Positions 24,486 to 32,283 of a stretch of DNA of 64,000 nt are shown here, piece after piece (the first letter of the stretch is position 1; each line of letters starts with the position of its first letter). The stretch covers positions 558,001-622,000 of the forward strand of contig NZ_BAAALH010000002.1 of NCBI RefSeq assembly GCF_039528175.1, in the 5' to 3' direction. Both the position numbers and the translations under genes were made by a program. The DNA is from Citricoccus alkalitolerans. Lineage in GTDB: Bacteria; Actinomycetota; Actinomycetes; Actinomycetales; Micrococcaceae. Under the pieces are notes generated by a model. It was not told where the DNA came from. It worked only from the letters and a program-made list of their open reading frames with translations, and did no database searches.

Positions 24486-26396
24486 ATGACCACGGGACCG
24501 CTGAGCACCCCACCGTCCGAGGCACGCAACCACCCCGTCAACCCCTGGTGGGTGGACGCGGTGATCTACCAGGTCTACCCCCGTTCCTTCGCGGACGCGG
24601 ACGGGGACGGCATGGGCGATCTCGCCGGCGTGATCGCCCAGTTGCCGTATCTCGAAGAGCTCGGGGTGGACGCGATCTGGCTCTCGCCGTTCTACGTCTC
24701 ACCGCAGCGGGACGGCGGCTATGACGTGGCAGACTACCGGGACGTGGACCCCCTCTTCGGCCGCCTGGAGGATGCCGAACGGCTGCTGGACGCCGCCCAC
24801 GAGGCCGGGCTCCGGGTGGTCGTGGACCTGGTACCCAACCACACCTCCTCCGACCATCCCTGGTTCGTCGAGGCAGTGTCCGCAGACCCGGACACCGAGT
24901 CCGGCCGCGCAGTCCGCGACCGTTACATGTTCCGGCCGGGGACCGGGGAGGACGGCGCGGAGCCCCCGAACAATTGGCAGTCCACGTTCGGCGGTCCGGC
25001 CTGGACGCGCATCACGAATCCGGACGGCACACCCGGGGACTGGTACCTGCACCTGTTCGACTCCTCCCAGCCGGACCTGAACTGGGAGAGCACCGAGGTC
25101 CGGCATGAGTTCGAGGACATCCTGCGCTTCTGGCTCGACCGTGGCGTGGACGGCTTCCGCGTGGACGTGGCCCACGGACTCGTCAAGGCCGAGGGCCTGC
25201 CGGACCACCACGCCCGTCCGGGCATGGTCACGGACGCCGCGCCCCTCGCCGCCGCAGTGGATCCCGATGCCGGCGAGGACGTCGCCGGCCACCGCGAGGC
25301 CAACCCGCAGGACCACGCCCACCCCGTCCCCTATCACGACCAGGAGGGGGTCCACGAGATCTATCGTTCGTGGAACGCCGTCCTGGCCGAGTATGACCAC
25401 GATCCGGTGCTGGTGGCCGAGGCCTGGGTGTCCCCGCTGGAGCGGTTGTTCCGTTACGTCCGCCCGGGTGAGATGCACCAGGCCTTCAACTTCACCTTCC
25501 TTCTGGCGGGGTGGGACGCGGTGCGCATGTCCGATGCGATCACGGTCTCCGTCCAGGAGGCCGAAAAGGTCGGGGCGCCGAACACCTGGGTGCTGTCCAA
25601 CCACGACACGGTCCGGCACGCCTCACGCTTCGGGCTCGCTGACCCCACGCGCTATCCCAACGGCCTCGGCGCCGAGGACGAGCAGCCGGACGAGGCCCTG
25701 GGCTGGAAGCGCGGCCGCGCCGCCGCGATGATCGAGCTGGGGCTGCCCGGTTCCGCCTACATCTACCAGGGAGACGAACTGGGCCTGCCCGAGCACACAA
25801 CCCTGGATGACTCCCTCCGTCAGGACCCCACATTCGTGCGCACCGAGGGCGCGGAGAAGGGCCGGGACGGCTGCCGCATCCCCCTGCCCTGGCGCGCCGA
25901 CGCACCCGGGTTCGGTTTCGCCGTCGGGCATCATGCTGACACCAGGCCTCCGGTCACCCCAGCCACCCCCGGGCACGACGCCGGCGCGGCCCCTGTCGCT
26001 CCCGCGGCACCGTGGCTGCCCCAGCCGGAGTCCTACGGGACGTACGCGGCGGACCGGCAGGTCGACGTCGCCGGTTCGACCTTCGAGCTGTACCGGCAGC
26101 TGCTCGGCATCCGCGGGGAACTGGACCTGGGCACCGGGACCTTCGCGTGGTCCCGCTTCCACAGCCCCGAGCTCGGCGTGCTGGCGTTCACTGTGGCCAC
26201 GGGCGGCGGCCAGGGCGGGTATGATCTCGATTCCGGTGACCACATCCCGGAGAAGGTCGCCCTCGTCATGGCCAACATGGGCCAGGCGGCGGTGGAGGTC
26301 CCCGAGGAATATGCCGCGGCGATCTTCAGCCACGACGAGGCGATGCAGGACGGGCAGCTGATGCCTGATTCCGCCGCGTGGTTCCTCCGACGCTGA
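24486..26396 (+). CDS. GH13-family alpha-glucosidase
   Basis: Encodes 636 residues of the oligo-1,6-glucosidase/alpha-glucosidase branch. WWVDAVIYQVYPRSF, DAIWLSPFY and DLVPNHTS mark the barrel start. The catalytic residues are visible: nucleophile D227 in GFRVDVAH, acid/base E312 in VAEAWV and D374 in LSNHDTVRH. No signal peptide, so cytoplasmic hydrolysis of maltose-like or isomaltose-like oligosaccharides is likely; the specificity (alpha-1,4 or alpha-1,6) is not readable. A Pro/Ala/Thr-rich stretch at about residues 484-510 interrupts the region before the C-terminal beta domain, an odd insertion. A terminator hairpin follows. Confidence 0.88.
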   Translation: MTTGPLSTPPSEARNHPVNPWWVDAVIYQVYPRSFADADGDGMGDLAGVIAQLPYLEELGVDAIWLSPFYVSPQRDGGYDVADYRDVDPLFGRLEDAERLLDAAHEAGLRVVVDLVPNHTSSDHPWFVEAVSADPDTESGRAVRDRYMFRPGTGEDGAEPPNNWQSTFGGPAWTRITNPDGTPGDWYLHLFDSSQPDLNWESTEVRHEFEDILRFWLDRGVDGFRVDVAHGLVKAEGLPDHHARPGMVTDAAPLAAAVDPDAGEDVAGHREANPQDHAHPVPYHDQEGVHEIYRSWNAVLAEYDHDPVLVAEAWVSPLERLFRYVRPGEMHQAFNFTFLLAGWDAVRMSDAITVSVQEAEKVGAPNTWVLSNHDTVRHASRFGLADPTRYPNGLGAEDEQPDEALGWKRGRAAAMIELGLPGSAYIYQGDELGLPEHTTLDDSLRQDPTFVRTEGAEKGRDGCRIPLPWRADAPGFGFAVGHHADTRPPVTPATPGHDAGAAPVAPAAPWLPQPESYGTYAADRQVDVAGSTFELYRQLLGIRGELDLGTGTFAWSRFHSPELGVLAFTVATGGGQGGYDLDSGDHIPEKVALVMANMGQAAVEVPEEYAAAIFSHDEAMQDGQLMPDSAAWFLRR

Positions 26397-26412
26397 GGCA
26401 CCGAGGACGACG

Positions 26413-26442
26413 AAGGCCCCCACTCTGCTGAGTGGGGGCCTT
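26413..26442. terminator. Bidirectional terminator after the GH13 gene and tRNA cluster
   Basis: A perfect 13-base-pair stem (AAGGCCCCCACTC / GAGTGGGGGCCTT) with a 4-base loop, followed by CTCTT on the plus strand. It lies between the GH13 stop and the 3' end of tRNA-Phe and can serve both converging units. Confidence 0.8.
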
Positions 26443-26449
26443 CTCTTGC

Positions 26450-26525
26450 TGGTGGCTCCGACCGGCGTCGATCCGGTGACCTTTCGATTTTCAGTCGAAC
26501 GCTCTACCAACTGAGCTACAGAGCC
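26450..26525 (-). tRNA. tRNA-Phe (GAA)
   Basis: Cloverleaf reads cleanly on the minus strand: acceptor GGCTCTG pairs with CGGAGCC, the anticodon loop is CTGAAAA (anticodon GAA), and the T arm has GGATCGACGCC with two substitutions in the usual TTCGA loop. A CCA end is encoded (26450-26452). It is the last of three tandem tRNAs. Confidence 0.93.
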
Positions 26526-26598
26526 TGGCATCTCCGGTCGAGACCGGTGATCGCCAAGATCCTCCGAACCGGGAAAACCGGCGATCGGAACATCCGAG

Positions 26599-26672
26599 CG
26601 ACCCTGACGGGACTTGAACCCGCGACCTCCGCCGTGACAGGGCGGCGCGCTAACCAACTGCGCTACAGGGCC
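26599..26672 (-). tRNA. tRNA-Asp (GTC)
   Basis: Minus-strand cloverleaf with acceptor GGCCCTG, D arm GCGCAGTTGGTTAGCGC, anticodon loop CTGTCAC (GTC) and T loop GGTTCAAGTCC. No encoded CCA. It is the middle gene of the Glu-Asp-Phe cluster. Confidence 0.95.
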
Positions 26673-26763
26673 AGTGTGCGAGAACTAACTCTACCAGACT
26701 GATTCCGGGCTTCTGACCACGAGTGGCCGGTCCAGCCGGAAGGCTGGTCGTGCAAGTACTGCG

Positions 26764-26836
<73 letters not shown>

Positions 26837-26926
26837 CAGAACGCTTCGGGTTCCCGAAGTGGACCCATAGGAGTTTAGGCCGTCGAGGCCTCCCACCGCA
26901 AACTGCGTCCACGCACACGAGGCAGG

Positions 26927-27361
26927 ATGGGGAGGGTGAACGACGACTCCACCCCCTCTCCCACCGACCCCGCCGATCCCGCCGGCCCTGACCCCGTGGG
27001 CGCCGACATGTCCGAGGAGGACTTCGACCAGGCGGTCTCCGATGCCCTGGACGCCATCCCTCCCGCACTGGCCCAGCGGCTGTCCAACGTGGCCGTCTTC
27101 GTGGAGGAGGAGTACGAACCAGAACCATGGGAAGACCCGCAGATGGAACTGCTGGGCCTGTACGACGGCATCCCGCTGACGGAACGGGGTGAGATGCCGT
27201 TCCAGCTCCCAGACCGGATCGTGGTCTTCCGCGGTCCGTTGTTGCGGATGTGCAGTGACCGCGAGGAACTCGTCGACGAGATCACCGTGACCGTGGTCCA
27301 CGAGGTCGCGCACTTCTTCGGAATCGATGACGACACCCTGCATGAATTGGGCTGGGGATAG
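26927..27361 (+). CDS. Minimal metallopeptidase-family protein (zincin)
   Basis: Encodes 144 residues. The C-terminal half ends in HEVAHFFGIDDDTLHELGW: an HExxH zinc site followed by a third ligand, as in the small actinobacterial zincin family once called DUF1025. The preceding PLLRMCSDREELVDEITVTV helix is also typical. The substrate is unknown. The N-terminal 28 residues are Pro/Asp-rich and probably disordered; a GTG three codons in (26936) is an equally possible start. It diverges from the tRNA cluster. Confidence 0.88.
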   Translation: MGRVNDDSTPSPTDPADPAGPDPVGADMSEEDFDQAVSDALDAIPPALAQRLSNVAVFVEEEYEPEPWEDPQMELLGLYDGIPLTERGEMPFQLPDRIVVFRGPLLRMCSDREELVDEITVTVVHEVAHFFGIDDDTLHELGWG

Positions 27362-27480
27362 CCGCCTGGAGACAACGTTCTACCCTGGGCCGGCACCACG
27401 GGGCCGGCAACACGCCCGGCGATTCCCCGGGAAATGACACCACTGTTGTTTATGATTCCAATGGGACTCGTGTTGCTTTT

Positions 27481-27505
27481 GTGACAATAGTGCATCTATT
27501 GTCAC
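27481..27505. promoter_or_regulatory. Perfect inverted repeat upstream of NlpC/P60 gene
   Basis: GTGACAATAG, a 5-base spacer (TGCAT), then CTATTGTCAC: perfect 10-base arms about 150 bases before the secreted hydrolase gene, in locally A+T-rich DNA. The symmetry suggests a dimeric regulator site. The regulator is unknown. Confidence 0.6.
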
Positions 27506-27530
27506 TACCGTGGCGCCTTTTGGCAGGCCG

Positions 27531-27578
27531 CGTGACCATCGCGCAGTGATCTCGTGACGGTGACGTGACCATCCCGCA
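27531..27578 (+). repeat. GTGACCATC direct repeats upstream of NlpC/P60 gene
   Basis: Two 15-base copies, CGTGACCATCGCGCA (27531-27545) and CGTGACCATCCCGCA (27564-27578), one mismatch and 33 bases apart, i.e. about three helical turns. Two further GTGAC units lie between them. They share GTGAC with the inverted repeat at 27481. Confidence 0.55.
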
Positions 27579-27652
27579 CCGTGGTCCGGCCCATCCTGGT
27601 GATGACCGGACCTGCCAACCCACTCGCACGGGTGCCACAGTGAGGAACTGCC

Positions 27653-29260
27653 GTGAACACCCGCCGCACCGTGGGCGTGACCGCCGTCGTGGCCGCCGTC
27701 GCCGCCACCGCCCTGGCAGCCGTATCCCTACCGGCCGTCTTCGACGCCTCCTCGGACACCGTCCAGGCGAACCTGCAGCGCGCCGACCAGTCGACGAAGG
27801 CCAACGAACCGGACATCGACCGCCCGGAGATCCCCGCCCTCGATGACGTGGTGGCCGCCAAGGAGCAGTCCTCATCCAAGACCGCGATGGCCGATCGCCT
27901 GCAGGCCTCCATCCGCCAGTCCACAGAGCGGGAACGCCAGGCCGAGGCCCGCGCCCAGCAGGCCAACGAAGGCGTCCGCACTGCCAACGAGGCCCTGGCA
28001 GAACGTCACGAGACCGCCGACGCCGCCCGGCAACGCGCCGATGCGACCACCGAGGCAGCCGGCACCGCCCGTGACGAGTCCGGCGCCGTGGCCGCGGACC
28101 TGTACCGCGGGGGCCAGACCAGCGCCGGCGAGGTCCTCCTCGGCGACGAGGACACCCTGGCCCACCAGGCCACCGCCGAGAAGGTCGCCGCGGACAAGGC
28201 CCGCGCGGCCGAGGAGTCCGCACGTCAGGCCGCGGAGGCTGAGGAGCTGGCCCGTCAGGCCGAGGCCGCCCAGTCCGCCCAGGCGGAGGCCACCGCCGCT
28301 GCCGAGGAGCAGCAGCGCCGCCTCGAGGCGGCGGCCCAGGCGGCGGCGGAAGCCGAGCAGCAGAACGAGGCCGACCGCCAGCAGCTCATCACCCTCTTGG
28401 CCGAGCTCGAGGACCTCACCGTGGCCGAGGCCACCAGCCAGGTCGAGGCCATGGAGCAGTCCGAGCGGGACAACGCCCTCCAGGAGGCCATCGCCGCCTC
28501 GGAGCAGCCGGCCGAGGAGCAGCCGGCGGACGCTCCGGTACCGACCACCGCACCCGCTGCCGGCACAGACCCGGCGAGCACCGCACCGGCCACCACGGTT
28601 CCCGTGATCCCCGCGGCCCCGGCGAGCACCCCCACGGCATCGGCCACGCCGACCCCCTCGGCGACGCCCTCTCCCACGGCGACGCCGACCCCGTCCGCCA
28701 CCGCGACTGCCTCGCCGTCCCCCACGAGGACGGCAACGGCCTCTCCCGCTCCCACAAGGACCCCGACGGCGACCCCAACCCCCACCCGGACCACCCCGGC
28801 TCCGGCTCCGAGCACGTCGACCGCGCCGAAGCCCACCCAGACGACCGCTCCGAAGCCCACCCCGGCGCCGACGTCGGGCTCGTGGACCTCGACCGCCACC
28901 ACCTGGGCCGTCAACAAGGCCAACGAGGCGGGCACCTACTACACGTGGGGTGGCAACGGCCCGAAGGGCTATGACTGCTCGGGCTTCACCCGCGACGCCT
29001 TCGATGCCGCCGGCAAGTACCTGCCGCGCACATCGACGGATCAGTACCGGGCCGCCAAGCAGTACGTCCCGCTGTCCCAGCTGCAGCCCGGTGACCTGGT
29101 GTTCTGGTCCTCCAATGGCGGCTCCAGCATGTACCACGTGGCCGTCTACATCGGTGACGGCAAGATCGCGCACGCCCGCAACCCCAGCATGGGCATCTCC
29201 GTGACCGCGCTGAACTACGGCGGCATGTACAACATCCACCCGTACGCCGGTCGCTACTGA
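27653..29260 (+). CDS. Secreted NlpC/P60 peptidoglycan hydrolase
   Basis: Encodes 535 residues in three parts. A signal-peptide-like N terminus (VGVTAVVAAVAATALAAVSL) leads into a long Ala/Glu/Gln-rich coiled coil to about residue 282. A Pro/Thr/Ser/Ala linker of TPT, SPT and APT units runs to about 410. The C-terminal NlpC/P60 domain has catalytic C442 in YDCSGF and H495 in YHVAVYIG, so it should cut stem-peptide bonds of peptidoglycan outside the cell, as RipA/Rpf-associated endopeptidases do. The coiled coil may restrain activity or bind an FtsEX-like activator, which is inference. GTG start with GAGGAA 6 bases upstream. Confidence 0.92.
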   Translation: MNTRRTVGVTAVVAAVAATALAAVSLPAVFDASSDTVQANLQRADQSTKANEPDIDRPEIPALDDVVAAKEQSSSKTAMADRLQASIRQSTERERQAEARAQQANEGVRTANEALAERHETADAARQRADATTEAAGTARDESGAVAADLYRGGQTSAGEVLLGDEDTLAHQATAEKVAADKARAAEESARQAAEAEELARQAEAAQSAQAEATAAAEEQQRRLEAAAQAAAEAEQQNEADRQQLITLLAELEDLTVAEATSQVEAMEQSERDNALQEAIAASEQPAEEQPADAPVPTTAPAAGTDPASTAPATTVPVIPAAPASTPTASATPTPSATPSPTATPTPSATATASPSPTRTATASPAPTRTPTATPTPTRTTPAPAPSTSTAPKPTQTTAPKPTPAPTSGSWTSTATTWAVNKANEAGTYYTWGGNGPKGYDCSGFTRDAFDAAGKYLPRTSTDQYRAAKQYVPLSQLQPGDLVFWSSNGGSSMYHVAVYIGDGKIAHARNPSMGISVTALNYGGMYNIHPYAGRY

Positions 29261-29322
29261 CCGTCAGGTCACCCGTTACCCCACAGCTCACGACGCCGGC
29301 CGGTCACCTTCCCTGCGGAAGG

Positions 29323-29333
29323 NNNNNNNNNNN
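29323..29333. other. Assembly gap (11 N)
   Basis: Eleven undetermined bases in the spacer between the NlpC/P60 gene and the universal stress gene. It lies 12 bases from a strong palindrome, which may have hindered assembly. Confidence 0.99.
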
Positions 29334-29345
29334 GGTGAACCCGGT

Positions 29346-29391
29346 GAGCTTTGCGGGCAGAAATAAGTACCAATTTCTGCCCGCAAAGCTC
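29346..29391. repeat. Dispersed palindrome, copy 2
   Basis: Perfect 19-base arms (GAGCTTTGCGGGCAGAAAT / ATTTCTGCCCGCAAAGCTC) around an 8-base spacer. The core TTTCTGCCCGCAAAG is identical to the right arm of the palindrome at 3491-3532. It lies between two convergent genes and overlaps the last stop codon of the universal stress gene by 2 bases, so it might work as a terminator, though no T tract follows. Confidence 0.7.
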
Positions 29392-30361
29392 AGGAGAAGG
29401 TGGGGCCGAAGCTGGCGCGGTGGGCCAGTCGGCTGTCCTTGAGGTACGGGACCACCATGACGGGACCGTGCGCGTGGGAGATGACGCCCTGGGAGGTCGA
29501 GCCCAGCAGGGCGCCGGTGAAGCCGCCGTGACCGCGGGTGCCGACCACGGTCAGCCGGGCCGTCTTGGACTCGTTGACCATGACGTCCACGGGGACACCG
29601 TCCACGATGTCCGAGGTGATCTCGAGGGACGGAAACTCCGATTTCAGCCAGTCGATGCCGGCCTCGAGCCGTTCCCGCATCTCCCCCACCAGGGACTGCT
29701 CGTCCACGGTGGCGGGCAGCCAGGCGACGGCCCCGGAGATCGGCGGCATGGCGATCACCACGCGCAGCGGGGACTGACGGACCTCGGCCTCGAGGGCGGC
29801 GGCGAGGGCCGCGATCCGGCCCTGTTCGGAACCGTCCACGCCCACGATGACGGGAACCCCGGCAGCGGCACGGGAGGCGTGCTCGCCCTTGGGGACGATC
29901 ACCACGGGGCACTTGGCGTGGGCGGGCAGGGCGGAGGCCACGGACCCGAGCAACCGGCCGAAGAAGCCGCCGCGTCCACGCGTACCGGCCACCAGCAGGT
30001 TGGCGTTGGCGGAGTAGTCGACGAGGACCCCGGCGGCATCCCCCATCTCCACGCGATGCACGAGCGGCACCTCGAGCTGGCCGAGCTGATTGACCACGCC
30101 CTGCAGCACCTGCATGGCGCCGTCACGGATCATCGTGTCATCCGGAACGCCGTAGCCGGCCTCGAGGGCCGAGGCCGCGAACACGGGCATCGTGTAGGCG
30201 GTGACGAGGGTCAGCGGCAATCCGCGCAGCTCGGCCTCCCGGGCGGCCCACTTGGCGGCCGAGACGGACTGCTCGGAGCCGTCCACACCCACCACGATGC
30301 CGTGCGTGGTGGCGGCGTCCTGGGTGCTGGGGGTGTTGTCCTGTTCGTGCGAACCGGTCAT
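29390..30361 (-). CDS. Universal stress protein, two tandem UspA domains
   Basis: Encodes 323 residues with two UspA folds. Each begins with an ATP-binding Asp (VVGVDGSEQSV; VIVGVDGSEQG) and ends in the GxRGxGG...S nucleotide loop (GTRGRGGFFGRLLGSVA; GTRGHGGFTGALLGSTS), so both probably bind ATP. This tandem type is common in actinobacteria and tied to dormancy or stress. GGAGG precedes the ATG at 30361. Confidence 0.93.
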   Translation of the reverse strand: MTGSHEQDNTPSTQDAATTHGIVVGVDGSEQSVSAAKWAAREAELRGLPLTLVTAYTMPVFAASALEAGYGVPDDTMIRDGAMQVLQGVVNQLGQLEVPLVHRVEMGDAAGVLVDYSANANLLVAGTRGRGGFFGRLLGSVASALPAHAKCPVVIVPKGEHASRAAAGVPVIVGVDGSEQGRIAALAAALEAEVRQSPLRVVIAMPPISGAVAWLPATVDEQSLVGEMRERLEAGIDWLKSEFPSLEITSDIVDGVPVDVMVNESKTARLTVVGTRGHGGFTGALLGSTSQGVISHAHGPVMVVPYLKDSRLAHRASFGPTFS

Positions 30362-30421
30362 GACGGCCTCCTGTCATTCACGCCGTTGTCCTCGTTGACA
30401 CGGGCTGATGGTGATTCCAGT

Positions 30422-31378
30422 TTAGGACCCCAGCAACGGTTCCCCGCAGTACCTGGACCCCGCCGTGAAGTCATCGAGGGGTTCCACCAGGCGCGTGGGC
30501 AGGGGGTCGGACAGCAGGTGGCGCACGAGGGCGTCCCGGCGGGTGCCCCCTCCGGTCAACGGCCCGTTGCTCGCCACGAATACGATGTTGCCCCGGCGCC
30601 GCCCCTTGAGCATCTGTGGATCGGCCAGCGCGGCGACCGTGGAGAACGCCTCTCGGAGGGTCGCCGCCTCCTGCCGGGCCGCTGTCAGATCCGGGCCCCC
30701 GCCGTGATTGACGAGGTAGATCCCGTCTCCCACCACGCGGGCCGCGGCCCGGGCCGCCTCCACCCCGAGCAGGTGTCTGGGCGTGAACTGGTCCTTCGGA
30801 GTGGCCCCGGCGAACACGTCCCGGATGATCACGTCCCGGCTGCCCTCATGTGCCCCGGCCAGCACCTCGCCCGCTTCCGCCACCCGGATGCGCAGCTGCG
30901 GGGCGCGGGGAAGGGCGAAGCGCGCCCGTGCCAGGGCGGCCAGGCCGGCATCGAGTTCAACGGCGGTCTGCCGGGCATTCGGGAACCACACCGCCGCCCA
31001 GCGGGCCAGGGTGCACCCGGCGCCACCGAGGTGCAGGATCCGCAACCCGGCATCCGGTTCCCACCGGTGCATTATGACGGCGGCCATCCACCGCATGTAC
31101 TCGAAGCCCAAGTCCAGCGGGGTCTCCGGATTGATCTGGGAAGACTCCGCCCCGTTGAGCTTGAGCAGCCAGGCGCCGTCCGTGAACGGGTCGCGCAGGA
31201 TCTCGGCAGTGCCGGCGTCGATGGGGAAGACCCCGGGCTCGATGACCGGCTCGTCTGCGCCGCGGCGGCGGCCGCGTTCGACGCGGTGGTCCTTCACGCC
31301 GCCCTGGGCCGCCTTCGCCCCGGCTTTGCCGGCTTTCGCTCTGTTCTTGCCGGACTTCGAACCGCGGTCACCCGCCAC
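30422..31378 (-). CDS. Spermidine-synthase-like methyltransferase-fold protein
   Basis: Encodes 318 residues. A Lys/Arg-rich tail of about 45 residues precedes a Rossmann methyltransferase core resembling polyamine aminopropyltransferases: ILHLGGAGCTLARW (the GGG-like nucleotide loop), TAVELDAGLAALAR, and RDVIIRDVFAG where the family's Asp pair would be. Key putrescine-site residues are not obvious, so the substrate is uncertain; many actinobacterial relatives are simply annotated 'spermidine synthase'. Its start overlaps the upstream GNAT gene by 11 bases. Confidence 0.75.
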   Translation of the reverse strand: MAGDRGSKSGKNRAKAGKAGAKAAQGGVKDHRVERGRRRGADEPVIEPGVFPIDAGTAEILRDPFTDGAWLLKLNGAESSQINPETPLDLGFEYMRWMAAVIMHRWEPDAGLRILHLGGAGCTLARWAAVWFPNARQTAVELDAGLAALARARFALPRAPQLRIRVAEAGEVLAGAHEGSRDVIIRDVFAGATPKDQFTPRHLLGVEAARAAARVVGDGIYLVNHGGGPDLTAARQEAATLREAFSTVAALADPQMLKGRRRGNIVFVASNGPLTGGGTRRDALVRHLLSDPLPTRLVEPLDDFTAGSRYCGEPLLGS

Positions 31379-31901
31379 GGCGCACCATGAGCCGTTCCGT
31401 CAGCCCGGACCAAGGGCCGTCCAGGGGTACAGGATCCCCCACGGCGGCGAAGCCGTGCCGCCGGTAGAAGGACTGGGCGCGGGCATTGTCCTCGACCACC
31501 CACAGCAGGCACGGGCTGTCGCCGATCGCCCGTTCGAGCAGGGCATCGGCCACGCCGCTGCCCTGGGCCTCCGCCAGGACGTACAGCGCGGAGAGTTGAG
31601 TCTGCGGCAGATCGGCATCCGGCGGGTCCTGGACGGGGCCGGCCGCGGCCAGGCCCACGCACCGACCCCGGGTGTCCTCCGCCATCCAGAGGACCTGCCC
31701 CTTCGCCATCAGCCCACGCCAGTGTTCGGCCTGGCGGTCCAGGGTGGCCTCCGCGGCGGCGAAGAACGATTCGTCCCGCAGGTGCCCGTAGGCCTCCCGC
31801 CAGGCCCGTGCCTTCATGGAGAGCACGGCCTCGAGGTCCGCCGGGGCGGCGTCGCGAACGTAGTAGCGGGTGCCGGCGGCACCGTGTCCTCGCCGGGTCA
31901 C
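31368..31901 (-). CDS. GNAT-family N-acetyltransferase
   Basis: Encodes 177 residues. The acetyl-CoA-binding motif A is seen in LSALYVLAEAQGSGVADALLERAI and motif B in NARAQSFYRRHGFAAVG. The start of the fold reads VRDAAPADLEAVLSMKARAWREAYG. The acceptor substrate is unknown. It overlaps the thiamine-binding-like gene by 4 bases upstream and the spermidine-synthase-like gene by 11 bases downstream, giving a three-gene operon. Confidence 0.87.
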   Translation of the reverse strand: MTRRGHGAAGTRYYVRDAAPADLEAVLSMKARAWREAYGHLRDESFFAAAEATLDRQAEHWRGLMAKGQVLWMAEDTRGRCVGLAAAGPVQDPPDADLPQTQLSALYVLAEAQGSGVADALLERAIGDSPCLLWVVEDNARAQSFYRRHGFAAVGDPVPLDGPWSGLTERLMVRRGG

Positions 31902-32233
31902 TGGTCCTTCAGGGCTGCTTCCAGCCGTTCGAGCTTGCCGTCCAACTCGCCGGTGTGGCCGGGACGGATGTCCGCCTTGAGAACCAGGGAGATGCGGGAC
32001 CCGAAGGGGGCCACGGCCTCGACGGCCTGCTTGACCACGCCCATGACCTCATCCCATTCACCCTCGATCTCCGTGAACATCGAGGAGGTGCGGTGGGGCA
32101 GGCCGGAACCGCGGACCACCTTCACGGCCGCAGCCACGGCGTCGTGCACGGAACCGTCCCCGGGCCGGCTCTGGGCGGCCGGGCCATCGGGACGGGGGTT
32201 GCCGGAGGGGGAGACAGAGAAGGCGATGATCAT
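31898..32233 (-). CDS. MTH1187-family thiamine-binding protein
   Basis: Encodes 111 residues of the small MTH1187/YkoF-like family with a ferredoxin-like fold that binds thiamine or a related ligand. MIIAFSVSPSG, VKVVRGSGLPHRTSSMFTEIEGEWDEVMGVV and ISLVLKADIRPG are the family blocks. ATG 32233 begins directly at the first strand; seven in-frame upstream codons are less likely. It is first of the three-gene operon and ends with a 4-base overlap with the GNAT gene. Confidence 0.85.
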   Translation of the reverse strand: MIIAFSVSPSGNPRPDGPAAQSRPGDGSVHDAVAAAVKVVRGSGLPHRTSSMFTEIEGEWDEVMGVVKQAVEAVAPFGSRISLVLKADIRPGHTGELDGKLERLEAALKDQ

Positions 32234-32283
32234 GTGCCCAGTCTGCCCCACCACCCCCGGCGGACCGAAGCCCCCGGGCCGCG

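Noticed and set aside
27362..27652. c-di-AMP (ydaO-type) riboswitch upstream of the NlpC/P60 gene
   Set aside because: I looked for it because such riboswitches precede wall-hydrolase genes in actinobacteria, but found none of the conserved blocks; the region has protein-binding-type repeats instead.
28540..28870. Tandem DNA repeat or CRISPR-like array
   Set aside because: The repetition is the Pro/Thr/Ser linker of the NlpC/P60 protein; units vary in length and sequence and stay in frame.
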